From an uncultured Butyricimonas sp. (GTDB lineage: Bacteria > Bacteroidota > Bacteroidia > Bacteroidales > Marinifilaceae): 34,241 nt of DNA. Where the stretch lies: NCBI GenBank assembly GCA_944320555.1, contig CALUHX010000036.1, forward strand, positions 1-34,241. The letters run 5' to 3'. Under the pieces are notes generated by a model. That model made no database searches and was not told the DNA's origin. It saw only the letters and a program-made list of their open reading frames with translations. Each line of letters starts with the position of its first letter. Position 1 is the stretch's first letter. The position numbers and the translations under genes were made by a program. Shown here piece after piece: positions 24,988 through 32,951 of this stretch.

Positions 24988-26559
24988 ATGAGTGAAGAGA
25001 ATGCAGAAGTTCAGGAGAACGCAAATGACAAGAATATAAAGCCGGGGGCGGTGCCTGTCGTGGACTATCGCCTGCTGGCGGGGAAGTTGACGGAATACAA
25101 TTGGCTGGAGGGAGTGCCGGAGGGACCGTCGCCGTCGGAAATCGTGGAGGTGCGGTTCAAGAACACGCGGAAAGGTTTTTACACGAATCCGAGCAAGTTG
25201 AATTTGAAGGTGGGGGATATCGTGGCCGTGGAGGCCGCCTTGGGTCACGACGTGGGAATCGTGTCGATGACGGGGGAGCTGGTGAGGGAGCAGATGAAGC
25301 TGAAACGCGTGGACGTGGCGCGCAATCCGCTGAAGAAGGTGTACCGGCGCGCGAAGCCGCACGACATCGAGAAGTGGAAGCAGGCAATCGCCTTGGAGCA
25401 CGACACGATGATCCGCTCGCGGAAAATCGCCGCCGACCTTGGGCTGGAGATGAAGATAGGGGACGTGGAGTATCAGGGGGACAAGACGAAGGCCATTTTT
25501 TATTACATCGCCAACGACCGGGTGGATTTCCGGAAGTTGATAAAAGTGCTGGCGGACACGTTCCATATCCGCATCGAGATGAAGCAGATAGGCGCGCGGC
25601 AGGAGGCGGGGCGCATCGGCGGGATAGGGTCGTGCGGGCGCAAGTTGTGCTGTTCGGCGTTCATCACGAATTTCGTGTCGGTGTCGACGTCCGCCGCCCG
25701 GTATCAGGACATTTCGCTGAATCCCCAGAAGCTGGCCGGCCAGTGCGGCAAGTTGAAGTGCTGCCTGAATTACGAGGTGGACGCCTACGTCGACGAGCAG
25801 AAGGATTTCCCCTCCGCCACGGTGTGGCTGAACACGGGCGAGGGAATGCTGTACCATCAAAAGACGGACATTTTCGGCCGCACCATGTCGTACACTTTCG
25901 ACAAGGAGGGCCGTGGGGCGATGGTGAGATTGTCGGTGGAGCGCGTGAAGGAGATTATCGCTTTGAACAAGCAGGGCGTGATTCCGGCCAAGGCGTTGGA
26001 GGCGGGCGAGGGCGAGGCGAGAGTCTTGAGCTATTCGGACGGCGTGGGTGAGGAGAGCCTGAACCGTTTTGACGAAAAGAAGTCTGCCCGTAAAAACCGT
26101 TCCCGCAACCGGAACGGCCAGAAGAACGCGGCGAAAGCCGGGAATGGCGGTGGCAGGGGCGGCAACCAGAACGGCGGCAACCCAAGCGGCAATCAAAGCC
26201 AGGGCGGCAATCAAAGCCAGGGCGGCAATCAAGGTGGCAATCAGGGCGGCCTCCAAGGAGGAGGCCAAGGAGGCAATCAGAAAGGCGGCCAGAGCGGCAA
26301 CCAGGGAGGCGGCGGTCAGAAGGGCGGCCAGAATGCGGCGGTTCCCGCGGGCAAGGTCGGAAACGGTCAGCAGAAAACCGCGGCCCCGCAGGGCGGCCAG
26401 AAGCAGAACAGGCCCAAGCCGGTAAGGAAGCCGGGCAACAGGCCCAACAACCGCCCCCAAGGCGCTCCGAGCAAGGAAAAGGGCGAGAAAAAGGAGAACC
26501 CGCCCGTGAAAGAGCCGCAGGCGCCGAAACAAGAAAACACTAAATCCACAGAGCAATGA
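24988..26559 (+). CDS. ricT: PSP1-domain protein RicT (YaaT-like) with Gly/Asn/Gln-rich tail
   Basis: A 523-residue PSP1/RicT homologue. In Bacillus the Ric (YaaT-YlbF-YmcA) complex carries iron-sulfur clusters and affects RNA processing, but its role in Bacteroidota is not established. The PSP1 core spans roughly residues 35-300, with the family phrases QIGARQEAGRIGGIGSCGRKLCC and LAGQCGKLKCCLNYE, which hold the conserved cysteines. After about residue 375 the protein is disordered: Gly, Asn, Gln and Lys repeats, then a Pro/Lys/Glu-rich end. The ATG at 24988 is preferred over GTG at 24961, which abuts the holB stop. Its stop overlaps the first rhomboid ATG (ATGA), indicating translational coupling. 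Confidence 0.93.
   Translation: MSEENAEVQENANDKNIKPGAVPVVDYRLLAGKLTEYNWLEGVPEGPSPSEIVEVRFKNTRKGFYTNPSKLNLKVGDIVAVEAALGHDVGIVSMTGELVREQMKLKRVDVARNPLKKVYRRAKPHDIEKWKQAIALEHDTMIRSRKIAADLGLEMKIGDVEYQGDKTKAIFYYIANDRVDFRKLIKVLADTFHIRIEMKQIGARQEAGRIGGIGSCGRKLCCSAFITNFVSVSTSAARYQDISLNPQKLAGQCGKLKCCLNYEVDAYVDEQKDFPSATVWLNTGEGMLYHQKTDIFGRTMSYTFDKEGRGAMVRLSVERVKEIIALNKQGVIPAKALEAGEGEARVLSYSDGVGEESLNRFDEKKSARKNRSRNRNGQKNAAKAGNGGGRGGNQNGGNPSGNQSQGGNQSQGGNQGGNQGGLQGGGQGGNQKGGQSGNQGGGGQKGGQNAAVPAGKVGNGQQKTAAPQGGQKQNRPKPVRKPGNRPNNRPQGAPSKEKGEKKENPPVKEPQAPKQENTKSTEQ
26188..26300 (+). repeat. In-frame tandem repeats in the ricT tail
   Basis: Two exact 18-base units GGCAATCAAAGCCAGGGC start at 26188 and 26206. 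Shorter degenerate units built on GGCAATCAR and GGCGGC follow to about 26300. The repeats encode GNQSQG and GNQGG motifs, are multiples of 3, and could change length by slippage without shifting the frame. Confidence 0.85.
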
Positions 26560-27407
26560 ACAATTACAGACCGGCAATGGGCCTTACCCCGGCGGTTAAG
26601 GTCATACTGATCATCAATGTGTTGATATTCCTCTTCGTCAATTTCGCAGGAGGGCGCGGGGGTGCGGACTACGTGCAAGTGCTGGGGTTGCATTTGCCGC
26701 AGTCGGAGTATTTCCACGCTTACCAATATTTGACTCACATGTTCACGCACGAGGGACTGTCGCACTTGTTCTTCAACATGTTCGCCGTATTCATGTTCGG
26801 GCGCATACTGGAGTCGGTGTGGGGAACCAAGCGATTCGTGTTGTACTACCTGGTGACGGGATTGGGGGCGGCGGTGTTGCACTCGCTGGTGAGCTGGTAC
26901 GGGTATCACAATATCGTGGAGCAGTTCGAGGCCTTCCGGAACGCCCCGGACGCGGGCGCGTTGGCGGACTTCGTGCGGGCCCATTATGGCGACATCAAGG
27001 TGGGTGTGCCGGTGGCGAACGGGACATACGCCATCGACGCGCAGAAATTCATCGACGCTTGGATTTCCGACCCCAATCTGCAGGGGGCGGTGGACGTGGC
27101 GAACGAGATGTTCCAGGGGACGATGCAGCGGGCTTTGGACACCACCACGATCGGGGCGTCGGGCGCGGTGTTCGGCATCCTGTTGGCGTTCGGGATGTTG
27201 TTCCCGAACACGGAGCTGTTCATCATGTTCGTCCCGATACCGATTAAGGCGAAGTATTTCGTGCTGGGGTATGGCGCCCTCGAACTGTTCCTCGGGATTC
27301 AGAATTCCGTGGGCGACAACGTGGCCCACTTCGCCCATCTGGGGGGGATGCTGTTCGGGTTCTTCCTGATACTGTATTGGCGGAAGCATAGCAAACGGTT
27401 TTACTAA
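26556..27407 (+). CDS. Rhomboid-family intramembrane serine protease
   Basis: A 283-residue polytopic membrane protease that cleaves substrates within the membrane. The catalytic serine is in GASGAVFG (about residues 200-207) and the catalytic histidine in AHFAHLGGM near residue 255. The helix-2 motif LTHMFTHEGLSHLFFNM with its His-x-x-x-Asn is present. An unusually long loop of about 80 residues (about 120-195) separates the helix-3 region from the serine helix. It is translationally coupled to ricT by an ATGA overlap and 11 bases before a second rhomboid gene. Confidence 0.95.
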   Translation: MNNYRPAMGLTPAVKVILIINVLIFLFVNFAGGRGGADYVQVLGLHLPQSEYFHAYQYLTHMFTHEGLSHLFFNMFAVFMFGRILESVWGTKRFVLYYLVTGLGAAVLHSLVSWYGYHNIVEQFEAFRNAPDAGALADFVRAHYGDIKVGVPVANGTYAIDAQKFIDAWISDPNLQGAVDVANEMFQGTMQRALDTTTIGASGAVFGILLAFGMLFPNTELFIMFVPIPIKAKYFVLGYGALELFLGIQNSVGDNVAHFAHLGGMLFGFFLILYWRKHSKRFY

Positions 27408-27418
27408 AAGCGGGTAGT

Positions 27419-28324
27419 ATGTATCGGAATCCTTACGCTCAGTTTCAGCCGGGAGGCATTTGGGAGGGACTCAAGCGTTCTTTCCGCCGGGGCACGGCGT
27501 TGACCCGCCTGATATATGTGAATGTCGGATTCTTCCTTTTTTTGAAATTGGTGGAGGTGGGGTTCGTGTTGGCGGGCTACCAGCGGGTGGAGGCGTTGTT
27601 GCTCGCCTACACGGGAGTGCCCGCCTTGCCGGAAGAATTGCTGTACACGCCGTGGACGGTCGTCACGTACATGTTCACGCATTTCGGTTTCTTGCACCTG
27701 TTGTTCAACATGCTGTGGCTGTATTGGTTCGGGAGCATGTTCTTGAATTATTTCTCGGGCAGGAAATTGGTGTGGGTGTACGTGTTTGGGGGATTGTTCG
27801 GCGCGCTTTTGTACATGGCGGCCTATTCCGTTTTTCCGGCGTTCGCCGAGGAGCGTTATTTGTCGCGGGCCATCGGGGCTTCGGCTTCCGTGATGGCCGT
27901 CGTGTTCGCGGTCTGCGCCTATTTGCCGAACCATCGTGTCTACGTGTTTCTTGTCGGGCCGGTGCGGTTGATTACCTTGGCGTTGTTCACGGCGTTGATA
28001 GACGTGTTGAGCATACCCGGCACTAACGCCGGCGGGCACATCGCCCACTTGGGGGGCGCCTTGTTCGGCGTGCTTTTCACCTTGTCCGTCAGGCGGAGCG
28101 CGGGCGGCGCCGGATTTTGGGGCAAGCTGTGGAAGGCCTCGCCCCGGAAGCCGAAAATGAAGGTGAAGTACAAGCGAGCGTCCGAGATGACGGACAGGGA
28201 ATACAACGAGCATAAAAGACAACGGAGCGACCGTATCAACGAGATTCTGGACAAGATTTCCAAGTCCGGTTACGGCAGCCTGACGAAGGAGGAGAAGGAA
28301 TTGTTGTTCAAAGAAAGAAGGTGA
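27419..28324 (+). CDS. Second rhomboid-family intramembrane serine protease
   Basis: A 301-residue rhomboid. Helix-2 motif TYMFTHFGFLHLLFNMLWL, catalytic Ser in GASASVMAV (about residues 154-162) and His in GGHIAHLGGA (about residue 203) are all present. The C-terminal 70 residues are cytoplasmic and basic, ending in RINEILDKISKSGYGSLTKEEKE, a short helical domain (DUF6576-type) common at the end of Bacteroidota rhomboids. It has no extended loop like the first rhomboid, so the two probably have different substrates. It lies 3 bases before the next gene, in the same operon. Confidence 0.95.
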   Translation: MYRNPYAQFQPGGIWEGLKRSFRRGTALTRLIYVNVGFFLFLKLVEVGFVLAGYQRVEALLLAYTGVPALPEELLYTPWTVVTYMFTHFGFLHLLFNMLWLYWFGSMFLNYFSGRKLVWVYVFGGLFGALLYMAAYSVFPAFAEERYLSRAIGASASVMAVVFAVCAYLPNHRVYVFLVGPVRLITLALFTALIDVLSIPGTNAGGHIAHLGGALFGVLFTLSVRRSAGGAGFWGKLWKASPRKPKMKVKYKRASEMTDREYNEHKRQRSDRINEILDKISKSGYGSLTKEEKELLFKERR

Positions 28325-28327
28325 CGG

Positions 28328-29356
28328 ATGATGAAGATTGTGGACACGGTCGTGCTGGTCGTCTCCATTGCGGCGACAATCGGTTTGCTGGGAAGCTACA
28401 CGGCTCCCTACGTTGACCCGAACGTGTTTTATCCGTCCTCCCTGTTGGGGCTGGGATACCATTATTTGTTGTTGGGGAACCTCGTGTTGTTTGGCTATTG
28501 GTTGGTCCGTTGGCGGCGGATGGCGCTGGTGTCGTTGGCCGTCATATTGTGCGGCTACCCGTTCATTCGCACCTACTACGGTTTCAATTCCGACGAGGAG
28601 GCGGGCGGGGCCGCGGGCGACGTGAGCCTGATGTCCTACAACATTTGCCAGATGGCTTTGCGCGACTCCTGCTCGCGGGAGGGAATCGCGGGCTACGTCG
28701 AGGCGTTCGATGGCGACTTTGTTTGCTTGCAGGAATTTCCGAAGGGAGAGTCCGCCTACGCTCTTTTCCCTTCCTATGTGGAGCGGTGGCGGCATGGCGA
28801 CGCGGCGATTCTGTCCCGCCGTCCTTTCGCGTCCCGGGGAAGCGTTTCTTTCCCCAAGGGGTGCAGCGCCTCGTGTGCGTATGCGGATATCGTTTTGCCG
28901 AAGGACACGGTGAGGGTCTATTGCGTGCATTTGGAGTCCTATCGCCTGGGGCGCAAGGAGCAAAAGATATACAGGGAGCTGACCGGAGGGACGAGCGACG
29001 ACATTTCACAAGGGGTGAAGACCATTTTGGGACGCCTTGTGGCGGCGAACAAGAACCGGGCGAGGGAGGCCGCGATTATCAAACGGCACATGCGGGAGTC
29101 GCCCCATCCCGTCGTCATCTGCGGCGATTTCAACGACACGCCCTTGTCCTATCCCTACCATCTGTTGCACCAAGACTTGCGGGACAGTTTTGTGGAAAAG
29201 GGACGGGGGCTTGGCAACACCTATATCGGGGAATTTCCCTCGTTCCGCATAGACCACATCCTGCACGACGCGGCCCTGGAGACGGTCTCCTACCTCCGGG
29301 ATACCGTGCTTTATTCGGACCATTACGCGATACAGGCAAAAATGAAGTTAAAATAA
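28328..29356 (+). CDS. Membrane-anchored endonuclease/exonuclease/phosphatase-family protein
   Basis: A 342-residue protein with three N-terminal membrane helices (about residues 5-25, 40-60 and 65-82), then an EEP-fold hydrolase domain facing the periplasm. Catalytic motifs of the fold are visible: SYNICQM (Asn), CLQEFPK (Glu), VHLES, GDFNDTP (Asp and Asn) and the final SDHYAI (Asp-His). The substrate may be a nucleic acid, phospholipid or other phosphodiester and cannot be fixed from sequence. It follows the two rhomboids by 3 bases. A rhomboid-rhomboid-EEP order is familiar from Bacteroidales genomes. Confidence 0.9.
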   Translation: MMKIVDTVVLVVSIAATIGLLGSYTAPYVDPNVFYPSSLLGLGYHYLLLGNLVLFGYWLVRWRRMALVSLAVILCGYPFIRTYYGFNSDEEAGGAAGDVSLMSYNICQMALRDSCSREGIAGYVEAFDGDFVCLQEFPKGESAYALFPSYVERWRHGDAAILSRRPFASRGSVSFPKGCSASCAYADIVLPKDTVRVYCVHLESYRLGRKEQKIYRELTGGTSDDISQGVKTILGRLVAANKNRAREAAIIKRHMRESPHPVVICGDFNDTPLSYPYHLLHQDLRDSFVEKGRGLGNTYIGEFPSFRIDHILHDAALETVSYLRDTVLYSDHYAIQAKMKLK

Positions 29357-29365
29357 TGGGGAACA

Positions 29366-29398
29366 TTTGTTGGATATTTAAATATTTCGCTATATTTG
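29366..29398 (+). promoter_or_regulatory. Promoter of the tRNA-Ala gene
   Basis: TTTG (29366-29369) and TATATTTG (29391-29398) are separated by 21 bases. The tRNA begins 11 bases after the box, so a precursor leader of only a few bases is expected. It is one of the two best consensus promoters in the window. Confidence 0.82.
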
Positions 29399-29408
29399 CA
29401 GCCGCAAA

Positions 29409-29482
29409 GGGGAATTAGCTCAGTTGGCTAGAGCGTTTGAATGGCATTCAAAAGGTCGTCGGTTCGATTCCGATATTCTCCA
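29409..29482 (+). tRNA. tRNA-Ala (anticodon GGC)
   Basis: A 74-base cloverleaf. Acceptor arms GGGGAAT (29409-29415) and ATTCTCC (29475-29481) pair with one G-U. The D arm is GCTC/GAGC, the anticodon stem TTTGA/TCAAA surrounds the loop ATGGCAT with anticodon GGC (29443-29445), and the T arm GTCGG/CCGAT holds TTCGATT. The discriminator is A and the 3' CCA is not encoded. It reads GCC (and GCU) alanine codons. Confidence 0.96.
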
Positions 29483-29484
29483 CG

Positions 29485-29518
29485 AAAGGGGTGATGTTTT
29501 TGACATTGCCCCTTTTTT
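29485..29518 (+). terminator. Rho-independent terminator of tRNA-Ala
   Basis: AAAGGGG (29485-29491) pairs with CCCCTTT (29509-29515). The stem extends inward as TGATG/CATTG with wobble pairs, and the T tract runs to 29518. It starts three bases after the mature tRNA end. Confidence 0.85.
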
Positions 29519-29548
29519 CTTAACTTGCACCGGAAAATTGATTGAGAA

Positions 29549-30643
29549 ATGAAAGAAGAACCCAAAGACGAGGAACAGCAGCTGACGCGGAAAATCAAGC
29601 CTTACAAAATCGTCTACCCGATTGCGATTGGGCTGGCCGTCGTGTCGTGGATGCTGTACAAGGAATTTGACCCGAAGGCTTTCGACGCGATTCATTTCAC
29701 GTGGAATTCCGTGTTTTGGTTGCTGGTGGCTTTGGGGTGCATGTTCACCCGCGACTGGGGATACGTCATCCGCATCCGCGTGCTCTCCGGGGGAAAGCTC
29801 TCTTGGTGGCAATCGTTGAGAATCATATTCCTGTGGGAGTTCACCTCGGCCGTCACGCCCTCCGCCATCGGGGGGACGAGCCTGGCCATCCTGTTCGTGC
29901 ACAAGGAGGGCATAGGCGTGGGAAAAAGTTCCGCCATGGTGATGGCCACCTCCTTCCTGGACGAGTTGTATTTCATCATCATGTTTCCCGTCATCCTCCT
30001 GTGCGTGAACCAAAGCGAGTTGTGGAACATCGCGGGGGCGACGAAGGCGGTGGTGGACAGCCTCATGCTTTTTGCCGTCATCGGCTACTCGTTGAAATTC
30101 GTCTATTTGGTCATATTGAGTTACGGGCTCTTCCGTAACCCGAGAGGCTTGAAATATCTGTTGATGAAACTTTTCAAATGGCGGATATTGCGGAAATGGC
30201 GGCACAGCGCCAACGAGGTGGGCTCCGACATCGTGCGCAATTCCCGGGAGTTGCGCAGCATGCCCTTTTCCTTTTGGCTGAAGACCTTTGGGGCCACCTT
30301 TTTTTCCTGGACGGCCCGTTATTGGGTGGTTAACGCTATTTTGGTCGCTTTTTGGTCCGGGCACTATGATTGGGCACAACATTTCCTTATCTTTGCGCGG
30401 CAGCTCGTCATGTGGATCATGATGTTGGTCAGCCCGACGCCGGGAGGGAGCGGTTTCGCCGAGTACGTCTTTTCCACTTATCTGGGAGAGTTCCTGCCCA
30501 ATGCGGGGGTGGCCATCGCGATGGCGATATTGTGGCGGTTGATAAGTTACTATCCCTACCTGTTCGTGGGGGCGTTCATCGTCCCGCGGTGGGTGGCCCG
30601 GAGCTTCGGGAAGAAAGCAGGTCATACGAAAACTAAAAAGTAA
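29549..30643 (+). CDS. Flippase-like membrane protein (LPG synthase TM / YbhN family)
   Basis: A 364-residue polytopic protein of the lysylphosphatidylglycerol-synthase transmembrane domain family. It lacks the C-terminal transferase domain of MprF, so it is the flippase-like half only. Family phrases are FLWEFTSAVTPSAIGGTSLAILFVHKEG, the SFLDELYF segment and the late SPTPGGSGFAEYVF. About eight membrane helices are apparent. Close functional assignment is not possible; lipid or lipid-linked substrate movement is the family expectation. It follows the tRNA terminator and starts an operon with the small protein and mutL (6 bases to the next start). Confidence 0.88.
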   Translation: MKEEPKDEEQQLTRKIKPYKIVYPIAIGLAVVSWMLYKEFDPKAFDAIHFTWNSVFWLLVALGCMFTRDWGYVIRIRVLSGGKLSWWQSLRIIFLWEFTSAVTPSAIGGTSLAILFVHKEGIGVGKSSAMVMATSFLDELYFIIMFPVILLCVNQSELWNIAGATKAVVDSLMLFAVIGYSLKFVYLVILSYGLFRNPRGLKYLLMKLFKWRILRKWRHSANEVGSDIVRNSRELRSMPFSFWLKTFGATFFSWTARYWVVNAILVAFWSGHYDWAQHFLIFARQLVMWIMMLVSPTPGGSGFAEYVFSTYLGEFLPNAGVAIAMAILWRLISYYPYLFVGAFIVPRWVARSFGKKAGHTKTKK

Positions 30644-30649
30644 GAGATT

Positions 30650-30964
30650 ATGGGAATGTTTGTCAAACTACCGAAACACAAGCGCTTCGACATACAGCCC
30701 CGTTACTGGGACCCCGAGGCGGAGGCGAAGAAAGAGCGCGAGAAGCGCATTCGGGCGGAGCTTGGATTGAAAGAGGACGGCGACGAGTACGTCCCGGACG
30801 TGCGGGCCGGTTTGCGGCAGGAATACGCCAGGAGGAAGGCCGAGCGGGCGGGGGGCAAGATGATTAACGCGTTCCGCTTTTTTATCATCCTCATGGTTTT
30901 GTTGGTGGTTTTTTTCTATTTGGTCGCATATAAAATGGAGGACATCCTCGACTGGTTTTATTAA
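30650..30964 (+). CDS. Small single-helix membrane protein of unknown function
   Basis: A 104-residue protein, very basic and acidic in its first 70 residues (KKEREKRIRAELG and YARRKAERAGG), with one hydrophobic helix near the end (about residues 74-95, FRFFIILMVLLVVFFYLVAY) and a short tail EDILDWFY. No enzymatic motif is visible. The orientation is probably cytoplasmic N-terminus by positive charges. It lies 6 bases after the flippase-like gene and 14 bases before mutL, preceded by a good AAGTAAGAG-type leader, so it is translated from the same message. I do not recognise a named family. Confidence 0.85.
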   Translation: MGMFVKLPKHKRFDIQPRYWDPEAEAKKEREKRIRAELGLKEDGDEYVPDVRAGLRQEYARRKAERAGGKMINAFRFFIILMVLLVVFFYLVAYKMEDILDWFY

Positions 30965-30978
30965 GGAGGAAACGGATA

Positions 30979-32832
30979 ATGGCGGATGTGATACAATTGT
31001 TACCGGATTCTGTCGCTAACCAGATTGCGGCGGGGGAAGTCGTGCAGCGTCCGGCTTCCGTGGTGAAGGAACTTATGGAAAACTCCATAGACGCCGGGGC
31101 GGCAAGGATTCAAGTGATTTTGAAAAACGCGGGCAAAGCTTTCGTCCAGGTGATTGACGACGGGAAAGGCATGTCGCCGCGTGACGCCCGCATGGCCTTC
31201 GAGCGTCACGCGACGTCGAAGATTTCCTCGGCGCAAGACCTTTTCAACATCCGGACCATGGGCTTCCGGGGCGAGGCGTTGGCCTCCATCGCCTCGGTGG
31301 CGGAAGTCGAGTTGCGGACGAGGCGCGAGGAGGACGAGCTGGGCACCTATCTTTTCATTGCGGATTCCGAGCTTCGCGGCCAGGAGAACGTCAATTGTCC
31401 CCGGGGAGCGAACATGCTGGTCAAGAACCTGTTCTACAACGTGCCGGCGCGGCGGAAATTCCTGAAGTCCGACTCCACGGAGCTGCGCAACGTCACGAAC
31501 GAGTTCCTGCGGGTGGCCCTGACCGCCCCGCAGATCGCCTTCACCCTGGTGAACAACGGCAACGAGATTTACAATCTCCCCGTCTCCGGCTTGCGCCAGC
31601 GGATTGTGAACGCTTTCGGGAAAGGCATGAACGCCAAGCTGCTCTCCGTTTCCTGCGAGACGGGCTTCGTTTCCGTCAACGGTTTTGTCTGCGTGCCCCA
31701 GCACGCCCGGAAAACCTATGGCGAGCAGTATTTCTTCGTGAACAACCGCTTCATGAAGCACAACTATTTCCACAAGGCCGTCGTGGAGGCCTATTCCGGA
31801 TTGATAGGGGCGGACATGATACCCTCCTATTTCCTCTATTTCACGGTGGACCCCTCGGTCATCGACGTGAACATCCATCCCACGAAGACGGAGATAAAGT
31901 TTCAGGACGAGGGCTCCATCTTCCAGATACTGCTCGCCTGCGTGAAGGAGGCTTTGGGAAAGTTCAACGTGTCGCCTTCCATCGACTTCGACACGGAGGG
32001 CAAGGTGGATTTCGTGGTGCCGGACTCGCCCGGGCTTCCCAGGATGCCCCGCATCGGAGTCAATCCCGGCTACAATCCCTTCAACTACGCCTCGTCGATA
32101 TCCAAGGACGACTCCGACTTCGAGCGTCCCGCCGCGCCCCGTCCCCGGGAGGTGGCCGCCCGGAAAAGCGTCCCTTCCGATTGGGAGGCCTTGTTCTCGG
32201 GCCTGGAGGAGAAGGCGGCGGACACGCAGACCGTCATCCCTGAAATGCGGGCCGACGCCGCCTTGGAGGGCAATGCCGCTTTCGTGCAGATGAGGGGGCG
32301 ATATATCGTTACCCCCGTCCACTCCGGCTTGATGTTCATCGACCAGAAGCGGGCGCACGAGCGGGTGCTTTTCGAGCGGTACATGGACCGCCTGGCCCGG
32401 CAGCAGGTGTCCGGGCAGAAGAGCCTTTTCCCGGAGACGCTGGAATTGTCGGCGGAGGACTTTATCCTCGTGAAGGACATCCTGCCGGACTTGGCCGTGC
32501 TGGGATTCGAGTTGGGGGAATTCGGCAAGAATTGCTATGCAGTCTACTCCACCCCTGCCGATTTGTCCCATGCCCACGGGCGGGAGACGCTGATGAGCCT
32601 CATCGAGCATTACAAGAACACCGAGGGCTCCATCCGCGACAAGATGAAGGAGCGCGTCGCCCTTTCCCTGGCGCAGGCCGCCGCGTTGGACTACAACCAG
32701 ACGCTCGACCGGCAGGAGATGAGCGACCTTTTCGACAGCCTTTTCGCCTGCCAGTATCCCAACTACACCGCCGACGGCAAGAACATCATTCATATCCTGA
32801 CGAACGAGGACGTCGCCCAGTGGTTCAAGTGA
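30979..32832 (+). CDS. mutL: DNA mismatch repair protein MutL
   Basis: A 617-residue MutL that couples mismatch recognition by MutS to strand removal. The N-terminal GHKL ATPase has ELMENSIDAGA (Asn35 region), DDGKGMS (59-65) and TMGFRGEALASIASV, then the transducer domain with FFVNNRFMKH and VDVNIHPTKTEIKF. The C-terminal dimerisation domain starts near residue 430. The nuclease motif DQHAxxExxxxE of endonucleolytic MutL proteins reads DQKRAHERVLFE at 455-466, so His and the first Ala are replaced. The later ACHxA-type motif is also absent (SLAQAAALDYNQ). It is preceded by a strong AAGGAGG ribosome site. Confidence 0.96.
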   Translation: MADVIQLLPDSVANQIAAGEVVQRPASVVKELMENSIDAGAARIQVILKNAGKAFVQVIDDGKGMSPRDARMAFERHATSKISSAQDLFNIRTMGFRGEALASIASVAEVELRTRREEDELGTYLFIADSELRGQENVNCPRGANMLVKNLFYNVPARRKFLKSDSTELRNVTNEFLRVALTAPQIAFTLVNNGNEIYNLPVSGLRQRIVNAFGKGMNAKLLSVSCETGFVSVNGFVCVPQHARKTYGEQYFFVNNRFMKHNYFHKAVVEAYSGLIGADMIPSYFLYFTVDPSVIDVNIHPTKTEIKFQDEGSIFQILLACVKEALGKFNVSPSIDFDTEGKVDFVVPDSPGLPRMPRIGVNPGYNPFNYASSISKDDSDFERPAAPRPREVAARKSVPSDWEALFSGLEEKAADTQTVIPEMRADAALEGNAAFVQMRGRYIVTPVHSGLMFIDQKRAHERVLFERYMDRLARQQVSGQKSLFPETLELSAEDFILVKDILPDLAVLGFELGEFGKNCYAVYSTPADLSHAHGRETLMSLIEHYKNTEGSIRDKMKERVALSLAQAAALDYNQTLDRQEMSDLFDSLFACQYPNYTADGKNIIHILTNEDVAQWFK

Positions 32833-32857
32833 GAAACGTCCCCGATTCCTCGGTTAT

Positions 32858-32935
32858 GTTGGAAAAATGTGGGGTCTCGCGCAAAATACGTTGGAAAAAT
32901 GTGTACATTTGCACGAAATATGTTGGAAAAATGTG
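32858..32935 (+). repeat. Three direct repeats with a 32-base period upstream of the AAA ATPase
   Basis: The 14-mer GTTGGAAAAATGTG occurs exactly at 32858-32871, 32890-32903 and 32922-32935, each 32 bases from the next. The 18-base spacers share about 10 of 18 positions, including the core GC-C-AAATA. The period is close to three helical turns, so repeats lie on one face of DNA. The array ends 16 bases before the ATPase start codon and includes its -7 box. Confidence 0.9.
32904..32911 (+). promoter_or_regulatory. Promoter -7 box of the AAA ATPase gene
   Basis: TACATTTG matches TAnnTTTG and lies within the second spacer of the repeat array, 40 bases before the start codon. No TTTG is found at the usual -33 position, so an activator or the repeats may substitute. 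Confidence 0.5.
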
Positions 32936-32951
32936 ATAAGACTTATTCGTC

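Noticed and set aside
23560-26577. A minus-strand open frame of about 1000 codons opposite aspS, holB and ricT
   Set aside because: Its translation is rich in Leu, His, Arg and Pro with no recognisable domain. It mirrors three well-identified genes, as expected in GC-rich DNA with few stop codons on the opposite strand.
27404-28963. A minus-strand open frame of about 519 codons opposite the second rhomboid and EEP genes
   Set aside because: Gln, His and Arg-rich shadow of two genes with intact catalytic motifs on the plus strand.
32858-32935. The 32-base-period repeats as a CRISPR array
   Set aside because: Only three units, with 14-base repeats and spacers that resemble one another, directly overlapping a promoter. 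No cas genes are in the window.
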